From NCBI GenBank assembly GCA_018302135.1, contig JAGWAE010000005.1, forward strand, positions 1 to 35,553: a DNA stretch of 35,553 nucleotides, written 5' to 3'. This document shows, piece after piece, positions 7,132 to 15,327 of this stretch (position 1 is its first letter; the number at the start of each line of letters is the position of its first letter). Source of the DNA: Candidatus Woesearchaeota archaeon (lineage in GTDB: Archaea > Nanobdellota > Nanobdellia > SCGC-AAA011-G17 > PNOQ01). The notes beneath the pieces were generated by a model that saw nothing but the letters and a program-made list of their open reading frames with translations, was not told the origin of the DNA and made no database searches. Position numbers and translations under genes: made by a program.

Positions 7132-8592
7132 TTATAATGGTTTCATGGTTGGGAAGGCTATAACTTCTCTGATTGTAGAAGAATTAGTTAATAACATTAT
7201 TAGCCTGTCTATTCCTATACCTAAGCCACCTGCAGGGGGCATGCCATGTTCTAAGGCAAGAATGAAATCTTTGTCCATTGGATTTGCTTCCTGATCTCCC
7301 TTTAATCTTTCTTTCTCTTGTTTTTCTAAAAGTTCTTTTTGAATTATTGGGTTGTTTAACTCTGAATAAGCATTACCAAATTCGTGACCATTTATGAAAA
7401 ACTCAAATCTTTCTATTAATTCAGGATTGCCACGTTTTTCTTTGCATAATGGACTTGTTTCTTTTGGGTAATCTGTAATAAATGTTGGTTGAATTAAATT
7501 AGGTTCAACTAATTCTTCAAATAAATAATTAATTGCCCATCCTCTGTTATATTCTGCTAGTTCTATTTTGTGTTGTTTTATTAATTTTTTAATCTCGTCA
7601 TCTGGTAATTTTTCTACGTCAATTTTAGCATATTTTTTTAATGATTCGTACATGGTTAATTTTTGCCATGGTTTTTTTAAATTAATTTTTTTATTATCAT
7701 ATTCTATTTCTGTTTTTCCGTTAATCTTTTTTGTTAAATGTACTATTAAATCTTCTACAAAATTCATTATATCATTATAATCTTTGTATGCCCAATATAA
7801 TTCTAACATTGTAAATTCTGGATTATGAGTACGATCAACTCCCTCATTTCTAAAATTTTTGGTAATAGTATAAACTTTTTCAAATCCCCCAACTAATAAT
7901 CTTTTTAAGTATAATTCTGGTGAAATACTTAAGAATAAATCCATATTCCATGCGTTGATACGTGTTTTAAATGGTCTAGCTTTTGCTCCACCATAAATCG
8001 TTTGTAATGTTGGAGTTTCGACTTCTATAAAACCTAACTTATTAGTATAATTTCTTATTTCTTGAATTATTTTGTGCCTTTTTACAAAAATTTCTTTTTG
8101 TTCAGGATTTGCTATAAAATCTAAATACCTTTGCCTATATCTTATTTCAGGGTCTTTCAAGCCCTTCCATTTGTCTGGTAAGGGTAAAAGACTTTTAGAT
8201 AATAATTCGAATTCATTAGCATGAACTGTTATTTCTCCTACTTTGGTTTTAAATACTTGCCCTTTTATACCAATAATATCTCCATGGTCTAACTTTTTGA
8301 ATAATTCATAATTTTTTATTGATTCTGAACTTCCAAAAATTTGTATTTTTCCGGTTTCATCTAAAATTGTTATGAATGAAGCTTTACCCATTACTCTTGT
8401 TGTTATAACTCGACCAGCAATACTTACTTTTGTTTTTGTATTTTCTCCATTTTGTAACTTCTTGAATTTTTCTTGAATTTCAGAAGCATCGTTTTTCTTA
8501 TTAAATGAGTATGGGAATGGATTTATTTTTTCATGAATAATCCAGTTTAATTTTTCTTTTCTTTTCTGATATATATCTAATTCTTCTGTCAT
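7132..8592 (-). CDS. lysS: Lysyl-tRNA synthetase, class II
   Basis: 486 aa. It charges tRNA-Lys with lysine. The N-terminal OB-fold anticodon-binding domain spans about 55-130 (VSIAGRVITTRVMGKASFIT). The class II catalytic core follows: motif 1 near FIEVETPTLQTIYGGAKARPF, motif 2 FRNEGVDRTHNPEFTMLE (about 247-264) and motif 3 GLGIGIDRLIMLL near the C-terminus. Length is close to bacterial LysS (~500 aa). Many archaea use the unrelated class I LysK; this genome has the class II form. The start ATG at 8592 has a TATA element 26 bp upstream, so it is leaderless. Confidence 0.96.
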   Translation of the reverse strand: MTEELDIYQKRKEKLNWIIHEKINPFPYSFNKKNDASEIQEKFKKLQNGENTKTKVSIAGRVITTRVMGKASFITILDETGKIQIFGSSESIKNYELFKKLDHGDIIGIKGQVFKTKVGEITVHANEFELLSKSLLPLPDKWKGLKDPEIRYRQRYLDFIANPEQKEIFVKRHKIIQEIRNYTNKLGFIEVETPTLQTIYGGAKARPFKTRINAWNMDLFLSISPELYLKRLLVGGFEKVYTITKNFRNEGVDRTHNPEFTMLELYWAYKDYNDIMNFVEDLIVHLTKKINGKTEIEYDNKKINLKKPWQKLTMYESLKKYAKIDVEKLPDDEIKKLIKQHKIELAEYNRGWAINYLFEELVEPNLIQPTFITDYPKETSPLCKEKRGNPELIERFEFFINGHEFGNAYSELNNPIIQKELLEKQEKERLKGDQEANPMDKDFILALEHGMPPAGGLGIGIDRLIMLLTNSSTIREVIAFPTMKPL

Positions 8593-8613
8593 GTTTTTAA
8601 TTTAGATTTCAAG

Positions 8614-8622
8614 TATTAAAAG
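8614..8622 (-). promoter_or_regulatory. TATA box of lysS
   Basis: CTTTTAATA on the minus strand, centred 26 bp before the lysS ATG, in the short gap after the upstream membrane-protein gene. Confidence 0.5.
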
Positions 8623-8629
8623 TTTTCTC

Positions 8630-8974
8630 TTATTTTAGAATTTCGTAAGATTTTTTTAATGCTACTACTAATGCTACGGTTGTTATGAAATAAGTGAAGT
8701 ATGAAATTATATTTCTTAGCATTGATCCTATGTAAGGAATAATTGTTAGGCTTGACCCCCCAATTATAACCAATGTTATTGAAATTAATAGTAAAATGGA
8801 CACTTCTTTTATTTTATATATAAACCCAGTTATTAGACCTAATATTACTAGCAAGAAGGTCCATATTGGTAATGTTACAAATGTGCCACCTATTAAGGAA
8901 CTCAAAGATAATAAAATTGCTAAAGTTATTGCAATGCTGAAGTTTAGTTTACCCCAAGAGAACTGTTTTTTCAT
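8630..8974 (-). CDS. Small four-TM membrane protein, unknown function
   Basis: 114 aa with about four hydrophobic helices: FSIAITLAILLSLSSLIG, IWTFLLVILGLITGFIY, ILLLISITLVIIGGSS, and YFTYFITTVALVVALKK. No catalytic motif or charged membrane residue stands out. It lies 25 bp after the pseudouridine synthase gene on the same strand and may be co-transcribed. Family not recognised. Confidence 0.65.
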   Translation of the reverse strand: MKKQFSWGKLNFSIAITLAILLSLSSLIGGTFVTLPIWTFLLVILGLITGFIYKIKEVSILLLISITLVIIGGSSLTIIPYIGSMLRNIISYFTYFITTVALVVALKKSYEILK

Positions 8975-8999
8975 AAATTAATTCTTAATTTTTGTTTTT

Positions 9000-9983
9000 T
9001 TAAGCCTTTCGATTGTATTTTGGATAAGTATTTCTTTTCATGTATACTTTTGATGGTTTAACAACAATACCTTTTTTCTCTTTTAATATTTCTTCTGAAG
9101 ACATTAATGAATTACCCGTGCAAACTAATTCATTTTTTAAAGTTAACACTACTATTAAATCATTTTCTTTTATTTCAGATTCTATTTTGGAAATACCTGG
9201 AATTGCTAATACAGAACCATGGCAAACGGAATCTATTGCTTCATCATATATCCATATTTTTGGTAGATGTTTAATTGCTGATTCAATCGGTTGAATTATT
9301 TTTCTTAATTCTTTTTCATTATTTGATTCGAATGCATCTTTTAATTGATATAACGTAAACATTGTTGATTCATTGAATGGACCAACTCTTGTTCTTATTA
9401 GTTGGGTCATACTAGCTCCGACTTTTAATTTTTCTCCAATGTCATAGCAGAGTTTTCTAATGTATGTGCCTGCTTCACAACCAACTTTGAAAAGAACATC
9501 TTGATTTTTGATTTCTAATATAGTTATATAATAAATTTCTCTTTGTCTCCATTGTCTTTTTACTGCTGATTTTCTTGGAGGTAATTGTTCTATTTTTGTT
9601 ACAAACGAATTTATTACTTGTTTTAATTTTAATTCATCTACTTTATCATGAATGTGCATTAAGCAAATATATTCTTTTCCTGCTTTTAGTAAATTTTGAA
9701 CTACTCTAGTTGCATCTTCTAATGCTACTATTAGTGAGCCCGTTACATTTGGGTCCAAGGTTCCAGAATGTCCAACATGTTTTAATCCTAGAATTTTTTT
9801 TACATAATCAGCAACTTGATGTGAAGTTGGACCTTGTGGTTTATTTATATTTATAATGCCATAAGTTATTAATTCTTTTAATGGTCTTTTGTTTGGATCA
9901 CAACCAAATTTTTTGTCTGATTCTGCTTCTGATTTTACTAAAACTTTCCTTTGTGCCCTTTCGAAGGGAAATTTTTCTTCCAT
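9000..9983 (-). CDS. cbf5: Pseudouridine synthase Cbf5/TruB family (H/ACA RNP and tRNA psi55)
   Basis: Archaeal Cbf5 isomerises uridine to pseudouridine in rRNA guided by H/ACA RNAs, and tRNA U55. The catalytic Asp is in HSGTLDPNVTGSL. Family motifs GIININKPQGPTSHQVADYV, RPPRKSAVKR-type (LPPRKSAVKRQWRQREIYYI) and AGTYIRKLCYDIG are present. A C-terminal PUA domain (about the last 85 residues, VCHGSVLAIPGISKIE to KGIVVKPSKVYM) completes it. The track starts at a GTG (10061) that overlaps the upstream gene and adds 26 basic, low-complexity residues. The ATG at 9983 (MEEKFPFERAQRKVLVKSEA) aligns better with other archaeal Cbf5 N-termini, so I use it (327 aa). The longer form is possible. Confidence 0.93.
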   Translation of the reverse strand: MEEKFPFERAQRKVLVKSEAESDKKFGCDPNKRPLKELITYGIININKPQGPTSHQVADYVKKILGLKHVGHSGTLDPNVTGSLIVALEDATRVVQNLLKAGKEYICLMHIHDKVDELKLKQVINSFVTKIEQLPPRKSAVKRQWRQREIYYITILEIKNQDVLFKVGCEAGTYIRKLCYDIGEKLKVGASMTQLIRTRVGPFNESTMFTLYQLKDAFESNNEKELRKIIQPIESAIKHLPKIWIYDEAIDSVCHGSVLAIPGISKIESEIKENDLIVVLTLKNELVCTGNSLMSSEEILKEKKGIVVKPSKVYMKRNTYPKYNRKA

Positions 9984-10036
9984 TTTGTCTTCTTTCTTAG
10001 AACTTTTCTTTTCTTGTGTTAATATTTCATTTATCT

Positions 10037-10381
10037 CTAAAATTCTCCGCCCGATAGCCACCGGTACTTTTTTGGTGGTTCAGAAAACCATTTCCTAAAT
10101 CGTGATCTTTCTCTATATTCTGTTAACCTTGTTGATTTCATATGATATAATGTTCCGTCTCTTGTAATGATATATGGATCATTTGTACCATCTACATCGA
10201 AATCATATTGTCCAACAATATAAACCTCTTCTCCTTTATTTTCCATTTCGTTTATTGCTTGTAGTAAGTGATTGTCTTCCGAGCCATCTCTACTATGTGT
10301 CTTGAATGAACTTCTAGTGCATCCCGTTTGAAAAATCATTAAAACTAATCCGGTACTAATGCCTAACAAATTTCTGTTCAT
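10037..10381 (-). CDS. Small predicted lipoprotein
   Basis: 114 aa from the ATG at 10381. The track's longer start is a TTG that sits too close to the TATA element. Residues 1-19 are a lipoprotein-type signal with a lipobox-like end (LMIFQTGC), so the cysteine may be lipidated. The mature part holds GQYDFDVDGTNDPYIITRDGTLYHMK, an Asp/Asn-rich segment of the FG-GAP/calcium-loop type (DxDGxND), then a basic and aromatic tail. Codon use is less AT-biased than in the neighbours. It interrupts the ribosomal/Cbf5 neighbourhood, so it may be a later insertion. Function unknown. Confidence 0.6.
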   Translation of the reverse strand: MNRNLLGISTGLVLMIFQTGCTRSSFKTHSRDGSEDNHLLQAINEMENKGEEVYIVGQYDFDVDGTNDPYIITRDGTLYHMKSTRLTEYRERSRFRKWFSEPPKKYRWLSGGEF

Positions 10382-10422
10382 TTTATTTTTAAGATACAAT
10401 TAAATAATATAAACTTTTCTTT

Positions 10423-10866
10423 TTATTTAGAACTCTTCTTTTTTGGAACGTTCTTTGTTATTTCTTTTTCTGATTCTTCAACAACTTCTTTAGCTACTTC
10501 TTTTGCAACTTTTTTACCCATTTCAGGTTCAAGTTCTTCTTCTACTTCTTTTTCAACTTCTTTCTTAATTTCTTCTTTTACTTTTTTAGTTTCAGTTGTT
10601 TTCTTTTCTACAACAGGAGCATCAATGAGTTCTACAGTAGCAATGTCATTTTCCTTTGTGATTTTTACTTTAACTCTTGCAGGAGGATATCTAATCCCAT
10701 TAGCCCAGATTGCTTCGTTTAAATATCTACCAACTTTTACTTCCTTTGCCTTAGAATGTTTTAAAGTAAATTCTTTTACTGCAGTTACTGCTTTCTTAGC
10801 CTTTTTGAATCTAGTTGTTTTTTGAAATTCTCTTCTTAAGGGGATTGTATAAATTCTTTCTTCCAT
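10423..10866 (-). CDS. rpl31e: Ribosomal protein eL31 with long charged C-terminal extension
   Basis: 147 aa. Residues 1-85 are a canonical eL31: MEERIYTIPLRREFQKTTRF, KKAVTAVKEF, VGRYLNEAIWANGIRYPPARVKVKI. Archaeal eL31 is usually ~80-95 aa. Here ~60 extra residues form an alternating Glu/Lys-rich tail (EEIKKEVEKEVEEELEP) predicted as a long charged helix, ending in PKKKSSK. Third gene of eS19-eL39-eL31, two bp after eL39. It sits on the large subunit near the tunnel exit. The tail could contact the ribosome surface or membrane, which is inference. Confidence 0.95.
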   Translation of the reverse strand: MEERIYTIPLRREFQKTTRFKKAKKAVTAVKEFTLKHSKAKEVKVGRYLNEAIWANGIRYPPARVKVKITKENDIATVELIDAPVVEKKTTETKKVKEEIKKEVEKEVEEELEPEMGKKVAKEVAKEVVEESEKEITKNVPKKKSSK

Positions 10867-10868
10867 TT

Positions 10869-11042
10869 TTAAGCATTTATTTTAGTTTTTCTCCAGTTTC
10901 TTTTTACAGATGTGAATCTAGAAGGATGTATCTTTTTACCTACACCTGCTGCTTTAGGAACTACCCAAAATGGTGCCCATTTAGTTTGAGTTCCTTTTTT
11001 AGCTAATCTTGCTTTTTTTGCGGGAGTTTTGTATCTTGCCAT
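10869..11042 (-). CDS. rpl39e: Ribosomal protein eL39
   Basis: 57 aa, too short for the ORF track. I translated it from the minus strand. It starts MARYKTPAKKARLAKKGTQT, continues with KWAPFWVVPKAAGVGKKIHP and ends RNWRKTKINA. The basic composition, the W-x-P-x-W-V motif and the terminal RNWRKTK are diagnostic of eL39, which lines the peptide exit tunnel. The start ATG lies inside the 3' end of eS19 (40-bp overlap), implying coupled translation. The operon order eS19-eL39-eL31 is a known archaeal arrangement. Confidence 0.95.
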   Translation of the reverse strand: MARYKTPAKKARLAKKGTQTKWAPFWVVPKAAGVGKKIHPSRFTSVKRNWRKTKINA

Positions 11043-11443
11043 TTTTTATTTAATAATGAATTACCCTTTGCAGTTAATATTCTACCATGATGATTTCCTT
11101 TTTTTGTCTTTTCTATTAAACCTGCAGTTTCTAATTGCTGTAATATTGTTCTAATTATTTTGCCCGATGCAGGATAAAATCTTTCTGGTTTGTGACCCAT
11201 ATTTTTATTTCCACCATATTTTATTTTTAGTTTATTAACACCTATTGGGCCAAGAATAGAAATTTTTCTTAATATTGAAGCTGCTCTAATGTACCACCAA
11301 TCTTCGCTAACTGGCGGTCTTTCTCTGCCTGCTCCAGTTTTTACAAATTTGCTCCATTCTGGTGCATTTATTTCTTTTATTTGTTTCAATTGTTTTGCAA
11401 TGTTATCTAACAAATCTGATGTTTTTATTTCTTGTACTTTCAT
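11003..11443 (-). CDS. rps19e: Ribosomal protein eS19
   Basis: 146 aa, normal length for archaeal eS19 of the 30S subunit. Diagnostic motifs: APEWSKFVKTGAGRERPP, DWWYIRAASILRKISILGPIGV, LKIKYGGNKNMGHKPERFY and SGKIIRTILQQLETAGLIEKT. The winged-helix-like fold ends in GRILTAKGNSLLNK. It starts at ATG 11443 with an AAGGT-like Shine-Dalgarno ~10 nt upstream. A TATA element (TTTTTAAAAG, about 55 bp upstream) leaves a ~27-nt leader. First gene of the ribosomal operon. Confidence 0.97.
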   Translation of the reverse strand: MKVQEIKTSDLLDNIAKQLKQIKEINAPEWSKFVKTGAGRERPPVSEDWWYIRAASILRKISILGPIGVNKLKIKYGGNKNMGHKPERFYPASGKIIRTILQQLETAGLIEKTKKGNHHGRILTAKGNSLLNKKWQDTKLPQKKQD

Positions 11444-11506
11444 TTTATATTACCTTGATTAAACATGTAGAATGAGCAGAAGTATTTCTTTTAAAAAGGT
11501 TTCTAT

Positions 11507-12853
11507 TTATATTTTTTTGATTTTTTGGCCTTTTTCTGAGTCTTCAATTATAAATCCTAATTCTTTTATAGCGTCTCTTAACTTATCTGCTTTTATCCAA
11601 TCTTTGTCATTTCTTGCTTTTTCTCTTTGTTTTACCATTTCTTTTACCTTTTCAGGGATTTTGTCTTTTTTTAATTTATCTAAGTTTAAACCTAATATTT
11701 TATCTAAGTCAATTATCAAATCATAGGCATTTTTACCGTTTCCTTGTTTGTTGGATTCTCTAATAAAATTGAAAATTACTGCTAATGCTTTTGGAGTGTC
11801 AAAATCATTATCCATATATTCAATGAAATCCTCTTTTGTGGATTCTAGTAATTCTTTATCTATTTCTTTTTTTGATTCTTTTGCGTTTAAAACAAATTCT
11901 TGAATTCTATTTAGTGAATTTTTTGCTTGTTCTAAGTTATCTTTTGAAAAGTCTATTGGTGCTTTGTAATGAGCAGAGAGAATCATATAACGTACAACCA
12001 TTGGATCATATTGTTCAAATATTTCTCTCATTGTTTTGAAATTTCCTAAAGATTTAGACATTTTCTCTTTATTTACTTCTACAAAACCATTATGTAACCA
12101 ATAGTTTGCAAACTTTTTTTTGTTTACTGATTCTGATTGTGCTATTTCATTTTCATGATGAGGAAATATCAAATCTTGACCTCCTCCATGAATATCGAAA
12201 GGCTGGCCTAAGTATTTTGATGACATTGCAGAACATTCTATGTGCCATCCTGGTCTGCCTGTTCCCCATGGGCTTGGCCATGATGGTTCTCCGGATTTTG
12301 ATAATTTCCATAAAACAAAATCTTGGAAGTTTTTCTTTTTTTCATCTGCCTTGATTCTTACTCCGGCTTGTAATTCTTTTATTATTTGGTGGGATAGTTT
12401 ACCGTAATTTTTGAAAGCAGATGTGTCAAAATATAAGCCGTCATCTAACATATATGAAAAACCTTTTTTTTCAATTTCTTTTATTAAATTTATTATTGAT
12501 GTCATTTCTTCTGTAGGTTTTGGTTTGTGTGTTGGAGGTAGAACATTTAATTTTTCATAATCTTGATCATATATTTTTTCGAACTTTTCTGTCAGTTTTT
12601 TTGTTGTCGTATTCTCTCTATTTGCTCGTTCTATTATTTTATCATCTATATCTGTATAATTAAAAACAAAGTTTATTTTGAAATTTTTGTACATAAAATA
12701 TCTTCTAATAATATCAAAATTAACTGCCGATCTTCCGTGGCCTATATGTCCATAATCATAAATTGTTGGACCACAAACGTAAATACTAACTGTTTTTGGC
12801 TTAATAGGTTTAAATTCTTCTTTCTTTCTTGTTAGAGTATTATATACTTTCAT
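11507..12853 (-). CDS. cysS: Cysteinyl-tRNA synthetase
   Basis: 448 aa class I synthetase that charges tRNA-Cys. Zinc ligands are present: C27 in YVCGPT, Cys in WHIECSAM, and His in FPHHENEIAQ. The HIGH-type motif is YGHIGHGRSAV (about 34-44) and the KMSKS motif is KEKMSKSLGNF. GGGQDLIFPHHENE is specific to CysRS. The C-terminal helical anticodon region ends with DKLRDAIKELGFIIEDSEKG, a typical CysS end. The ATG at 12853 has a TATA box (CTTTATTAA on minus) 29 bp upstream, so the transcript is probably leaderless. Confidence 0.97.
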   Translation of the reverse strand: MKVYNTLTRKKEEFKPIKPKTVSIYVCGPTIYDYGHIGHGRSAVNFDIIRRYFMYKNFKINFVFNYTDIDDKIIERANRENTTTKKLTEKFEKIYDQDYEKLNVLPPTHKPKPTEEMTSIINLIKEIEKKGFSYMLDDGLYFDTSAFKNYGKLSHQIIKELQAGVRIKADEKKKNFQDFVLWKLSKSGEPSWPSPWGTGRPGWHIECSAMSSKYLGQPFDIHGGGQDLIFPHHENEIAQSESVNKKKFANYWLHNGFVEVNKEKMSKSLGNFKTMREIFEQYDPMVVRYMILSAHYKAPIDFSKDNLEQAKNSLNRIQEFVLNAKESKKEIDKELLESTKEDFIEYMDNDFDTPKALAVIFNFIRESNKQGNGKNAYDLIIDLDKILGLNLDKLKKDKIPEKVKEMVKQREKARNDKDWIKADKLRDAIKELGFIIEDSEKGQKIKKI

Positions 12854-12877
12854 TAAATAGAAATAAAAAGAAAGAGA

Positions 12878-12886
12878 TTAATAAAG
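12878..12886 (-). promoter_or_regulatory. TATA box of cysS
   Basis: CTTTATTAA on the minus strand, centred 29 bp before the cysS ATG. Confidence 0.5.
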
Positions 12887-12895
12887 TTTTGGTTA

Positions 12896-13408
12896 TTATT
12901 TTATGTCTATTACTAGTGTATCGGTATTATCACCTGACAGACCATCTATTATAATATCACAACTTGTTAATCTTATATTCCCACTTTTATCTACTACTCC
13001 TAAAACTTGTGATATTTGGCTACCAGATTCTATTGTTGTTGGACCAACACTGCTAACTAATTTATCTCCTTTTGGAAATCCACATAATAAATTGCTATCT
13101 TCGCTATTTGCTCTTAAAGTTACAGTTATGGGTCCTTGATTTTCTAAGTTTGCAACTACGATACCTATTGCGTTATTCTCTTTAGGTTTTAAGTTTATCT
13201 CAGATGGTTTAATCGTTAGTGGTTTATCTGCTTGTCCGACTTCTGAAATTGCTGTATTTGCATTATCAAATGCTTTACCACTTAGTCCTTCTAAATTTTC
13301 GAAAATTCCTCTTACCCAAACTAATCCTAACGTAAGCAAGGTTATGCCGAGCACAATGACTATAATCGCGGTCATAGAAAGTTCAATTGCACCTTTTTTT
13401 GATTTCAT
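12896..13408 (-). CDS. Archaeal type IV pilin/archaellin-like prepilin
   Basis: 170 aa from the ATG at 13408. The track's TTG at 13411 is rejected because it leaves only about 1 nt after the Shine-Dalgarno. The N-terminus is a class III signal peptide: short and basic (MKSKKG), cleavage expected after KKG, Glu at +3 (AIELS), then a ~22-residue hydrophobic helix (MTAIIVIVLGITLLTLGLVW). The rest is a beta-rich globular head with two cysteines (LLCGFPKGD, RLTSCDIIIDG) that could form a disulfide. A strong GAGGTGA Shine-Dalgarno 4 nt before the ATG suggests a major structural subunit. No prepilin peptidase or assembly ATPase is in the window. Confidence 0.85.
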   Translation of the reverse strand: MKSKKGAIELSMTAIIVIVLGITLLTLGLVWVRGIFENLEGLSGKAFDNANTAISEVGQADKPLTIKPSEINLKPKENNAIGIVVANLENQGPITVTLRANSEDSNLLCGFPKGDKLVSSVGPTTIESGSQISQVLGVVDKSGNIRLTSCDIIIDGLSGDNTDTLVIDIK

Positions 13409-13412
13409 CAAA

Positions 13413-13450
13413 TCACCTCTTTTTATTCTTTAGGTTAATAATTTATAAAA
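13413..13450 (-). promoter_or_regulatory. Promoter and Shine-Dalgarno of the pilin-like gene
   Basis: A TATA box (TTTTATAAA on minus, 13442-13450) is centred about 38 bp before the ATG, leaving a ~11-nt leader. GAGGTGA occupies 13413-13419, 4 nt before the ATG at 13408; this decides the start against the TTG one codon earlier. Confidence 0.65.
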
Positions 13451-13458
13451 TTATTGTT

Positions 13459-15282
13459 TTATTTCCAGTCTGGTTGGGTTTCGCTTATTCCTGAACTATT
13501 TGTCTTATTTGTTTGATTTGAACCATCTACTTTCATAGTCCATAAATCCCAACTACCATTTATCCATCTGGAGTAAGCTATTTCTGTTCCATCTGGGCTA
13601 AAACATGGATATCTATCTGTTGTTCCTTGTGTTAGTGCTACTTGATTCGAACCATCACTATTCATAATCCATATCTTATCACTTCTTGTGAAAACTATTT
13701 TTGTTCCGTCATTGCTAAAGTTTGGTGCAGAATCCAATAATGAATTATTTGTTAATCTTGTTGGATAGGTTCCATCAACTTTGCAAGATCTTATTTCCCA
13801 ATTATTATCAACATTTGTTGAAAAAACTATTTTATCTCCTGTTTGATTTAAACAAGGTTCTTGCGGGCTTCCGTTTGATACAACTAGTGATTCTAATCCA
13901 GTTGGTAAAAATGTTGTGTATAAATCTCCATCTTTTATGTAAACTATTCTATTCCCTTGCCATCCAAATGAAGGAGAATGACTTCCTTCTGTTGAACTTG
14001 TTATTCCACTAGTTGATCCGTCTGAATATTTAACAACTATTTCTGATTTTCCTCCGATTGTTTTTTCCATTGCGATGCTTCCATCTGAGATATTTACCGA
14101 TGGGTTTGTTCCTGATTCTATTCTTGTTAAATTTGTTCCATTTGATGACATAGAATATGTTTCTAAATCTCTTGTGAAAACTATTTTTTCTTGTGTTGGA
14201 GTTGAACCAATTGTGAATGTTTTATCCGTTCCAGTATCTGTTGTTGAAGTTTTGTTTACATTTGTGTCATCAATTACTTCTATAATTACTCTGTATTGTC
14301 CTTCTGGTAAGTTTGTTAGTGTTTTGGTTAATTGATTTGTTCCTGATGTAGTATACAATTGATTGTTTCTAAATACATTTATTGTATAAAATAAATCTGA
14401 GTTTATTGTTGCACCAAATTTTATTGTTGGATCCGGAATAGGAATTAAATTTTGAAAATAATTTTTTGCATCTTGTCCTTGCCATGATAATATTACATTT
14501 GAGCCAGTTATTTGTGGATTTTTTTGTGTTACTGTTGGTTTGTTGCTTGGCATTAAAACATGGAATGCCTTTGTTGGCAAACCAAATGGAGAAAACCAAT
14601 ATAAGTCCCAATTCGTTTCAGGACTGTAATTTTGTGTTAATATATCTTCTAATGAAATATCTTCACCAATTCCGGAAAGAACTTCATTGATTGGAACTGG
14701 ACCACCAGAAACACTACTTCCTACAAATAATAATGTGTTTACAGCTATTCTGTAAGAATCTCTTAGTTGCTCTCCTGTGAATGTTCCACCATATCTAAAT
14801 GATGATAGTAATAAAGGTTCGTTTAAATTTGGAAGGTAAAAATCCAAAAAATTTCTTAATGCAGTTTTTTCATCCGTTCCTGTTATTTGTCTTAATATAT
14901 AATCTGAATCATTCATATGTTGTAATAATTCTACAACATCTATCTTATCGTTTAAATTTGTGTCAAATCTTGTTATAGGTCTATAGTTATTTCCTGGGAG
15001 AAAAGATAAAACTTCATATCTATTCTCTGGAGAACCATTATTATAAAAAACTTGAACATTTTGAATTGGTTGGTTTGATTGAGAAGCACATTTTACTCTT
15101 AGTTGAGAACCATCATTGTTGAAGGTTGCATACCCATTTTTATCTGTTATACTTGATTGAATTTCTGTGTGTTGTGTTTGTTCTGGTGCAGTTGGATCCG
15201 AAGTTTTGGAACAACCCGAAATTAAACTTGTTGCTAAGATGGTTGATAATACTAAACTTTTCACCCTTTTTTTGAAATTCAT
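13459..15282 (-). CDS. Predicted lipoprotein with EF-hand/dockerin-like loop and C-terminal TolB-like beta-propeller
   Basis: 607 aa from the ATG at 15282. The longer track ORF runs into tRNA-Phe and is rejected; a TATA box 29 bp before 15282 supports this start. The signal (LVLSTILATSLISGC) ends in a lipobox. Residues ~105-125 contain RFDTNLNDKIDVVELLQHM, an EF-hand/dockerin-like Ca loop. A fibronectin-like region with TVTQKNPQITGSNVILSW follows. The C-terminal ~240 residues are TolB/WD40-like blades with repeats such as SNDGTKIVFTRSDKIWIMNS and SPDGTEIAYSRW...WDLWTMKVDGSNQ. It is likely an outward-facing binding protein on the cell surface. Ligand unknown. Confidence 0.85.
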   Translation of the reverse strand: MNFKKRVKSLVLSTILATSLISGCSKTSDPTAPEQTQHTEIQSSITDKNGYATFNNDGSQLRVKCASQSNQPIQNVQVFYNNGSPENRYEVLSFLPGNNYRPITRFDTNLNDKIDVVELLQHMNDSDYILRQITGTDEKTALRNFLDFYLPNLNEPLLLSSFRYGGTFTGEQLRDSYRIAVNTLLFVGSSVSGGPVPINEVLSGIGEDISLEDILTQNYSPETNWDLYWFSPFGLPTKAFHVLMPSNKPTVTQKNPQITGSNVILSWQGQDAKNYFQNLIPIPDPTIKFGATINSDLFYTINVFRNNQLYTTSGTNQLTKTLTNLPEGQYRVIIEVIDDTNVNKTSTTDTGTDKTFTIGSTPTQEKIVFTRDLETYSMSSNGTNLTRIESGTNPSVNISDGSIAMEKTIGGKSEIVVKYSDGSTSGITSSTEGSHSPSFGWQGNRIVYIKDGDLYTTFLPTGLESLVVSNGSPQEPCLNQTGDKIVFSTNVDNNWEIRSCKVDGTYPTRLTNNSLLDSAPNFSNDGTKIVFTRSDKIWIMNSDGSNQVALTQGTTDRYPCFSPDGTEIAYSRWINGSWDLWTMKVDGSNQTNKTNSSGISETQPDWK

Positions 15283-15304
15283 AAATTTAGGGGAATGTAA
15301 TCTG

Positions 15305-15317
15305 TTTTTTAAATATT
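15305..15317 (-). promoter_or_regulatory. TATA box of the propeller lipoprotein gene
   Basis: AATATTTAAAAAA on the minus strand, centred 29 bp before the ATG at 15282 and just downstream of tRNA-Phe. It shows that the gene does not start inside the tRNA. Confidence 0.6.
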
Positions 15318-15327
15318 TTGGAAAAAA

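Noticed and set aside
9984-10061. GTG start and 26-aa extension of Cbf5
   Set aside because: Low-complexity Lys/Glu residues, overlap with the lipoprotein gene and no SD; the ATG at 9983 aligns better with the family.
12563-12835. 90-aa plus ORF inside cysS
   Set aside because: Antisense shadow of the conserved CysRS N-terminal domain.
13722-14690. Plus-strand ORFs of 74-96 aa opposite the propeller gene
   Set aside because: Antisense shadows of the propeller repeats; no promoters or recognisable domains.
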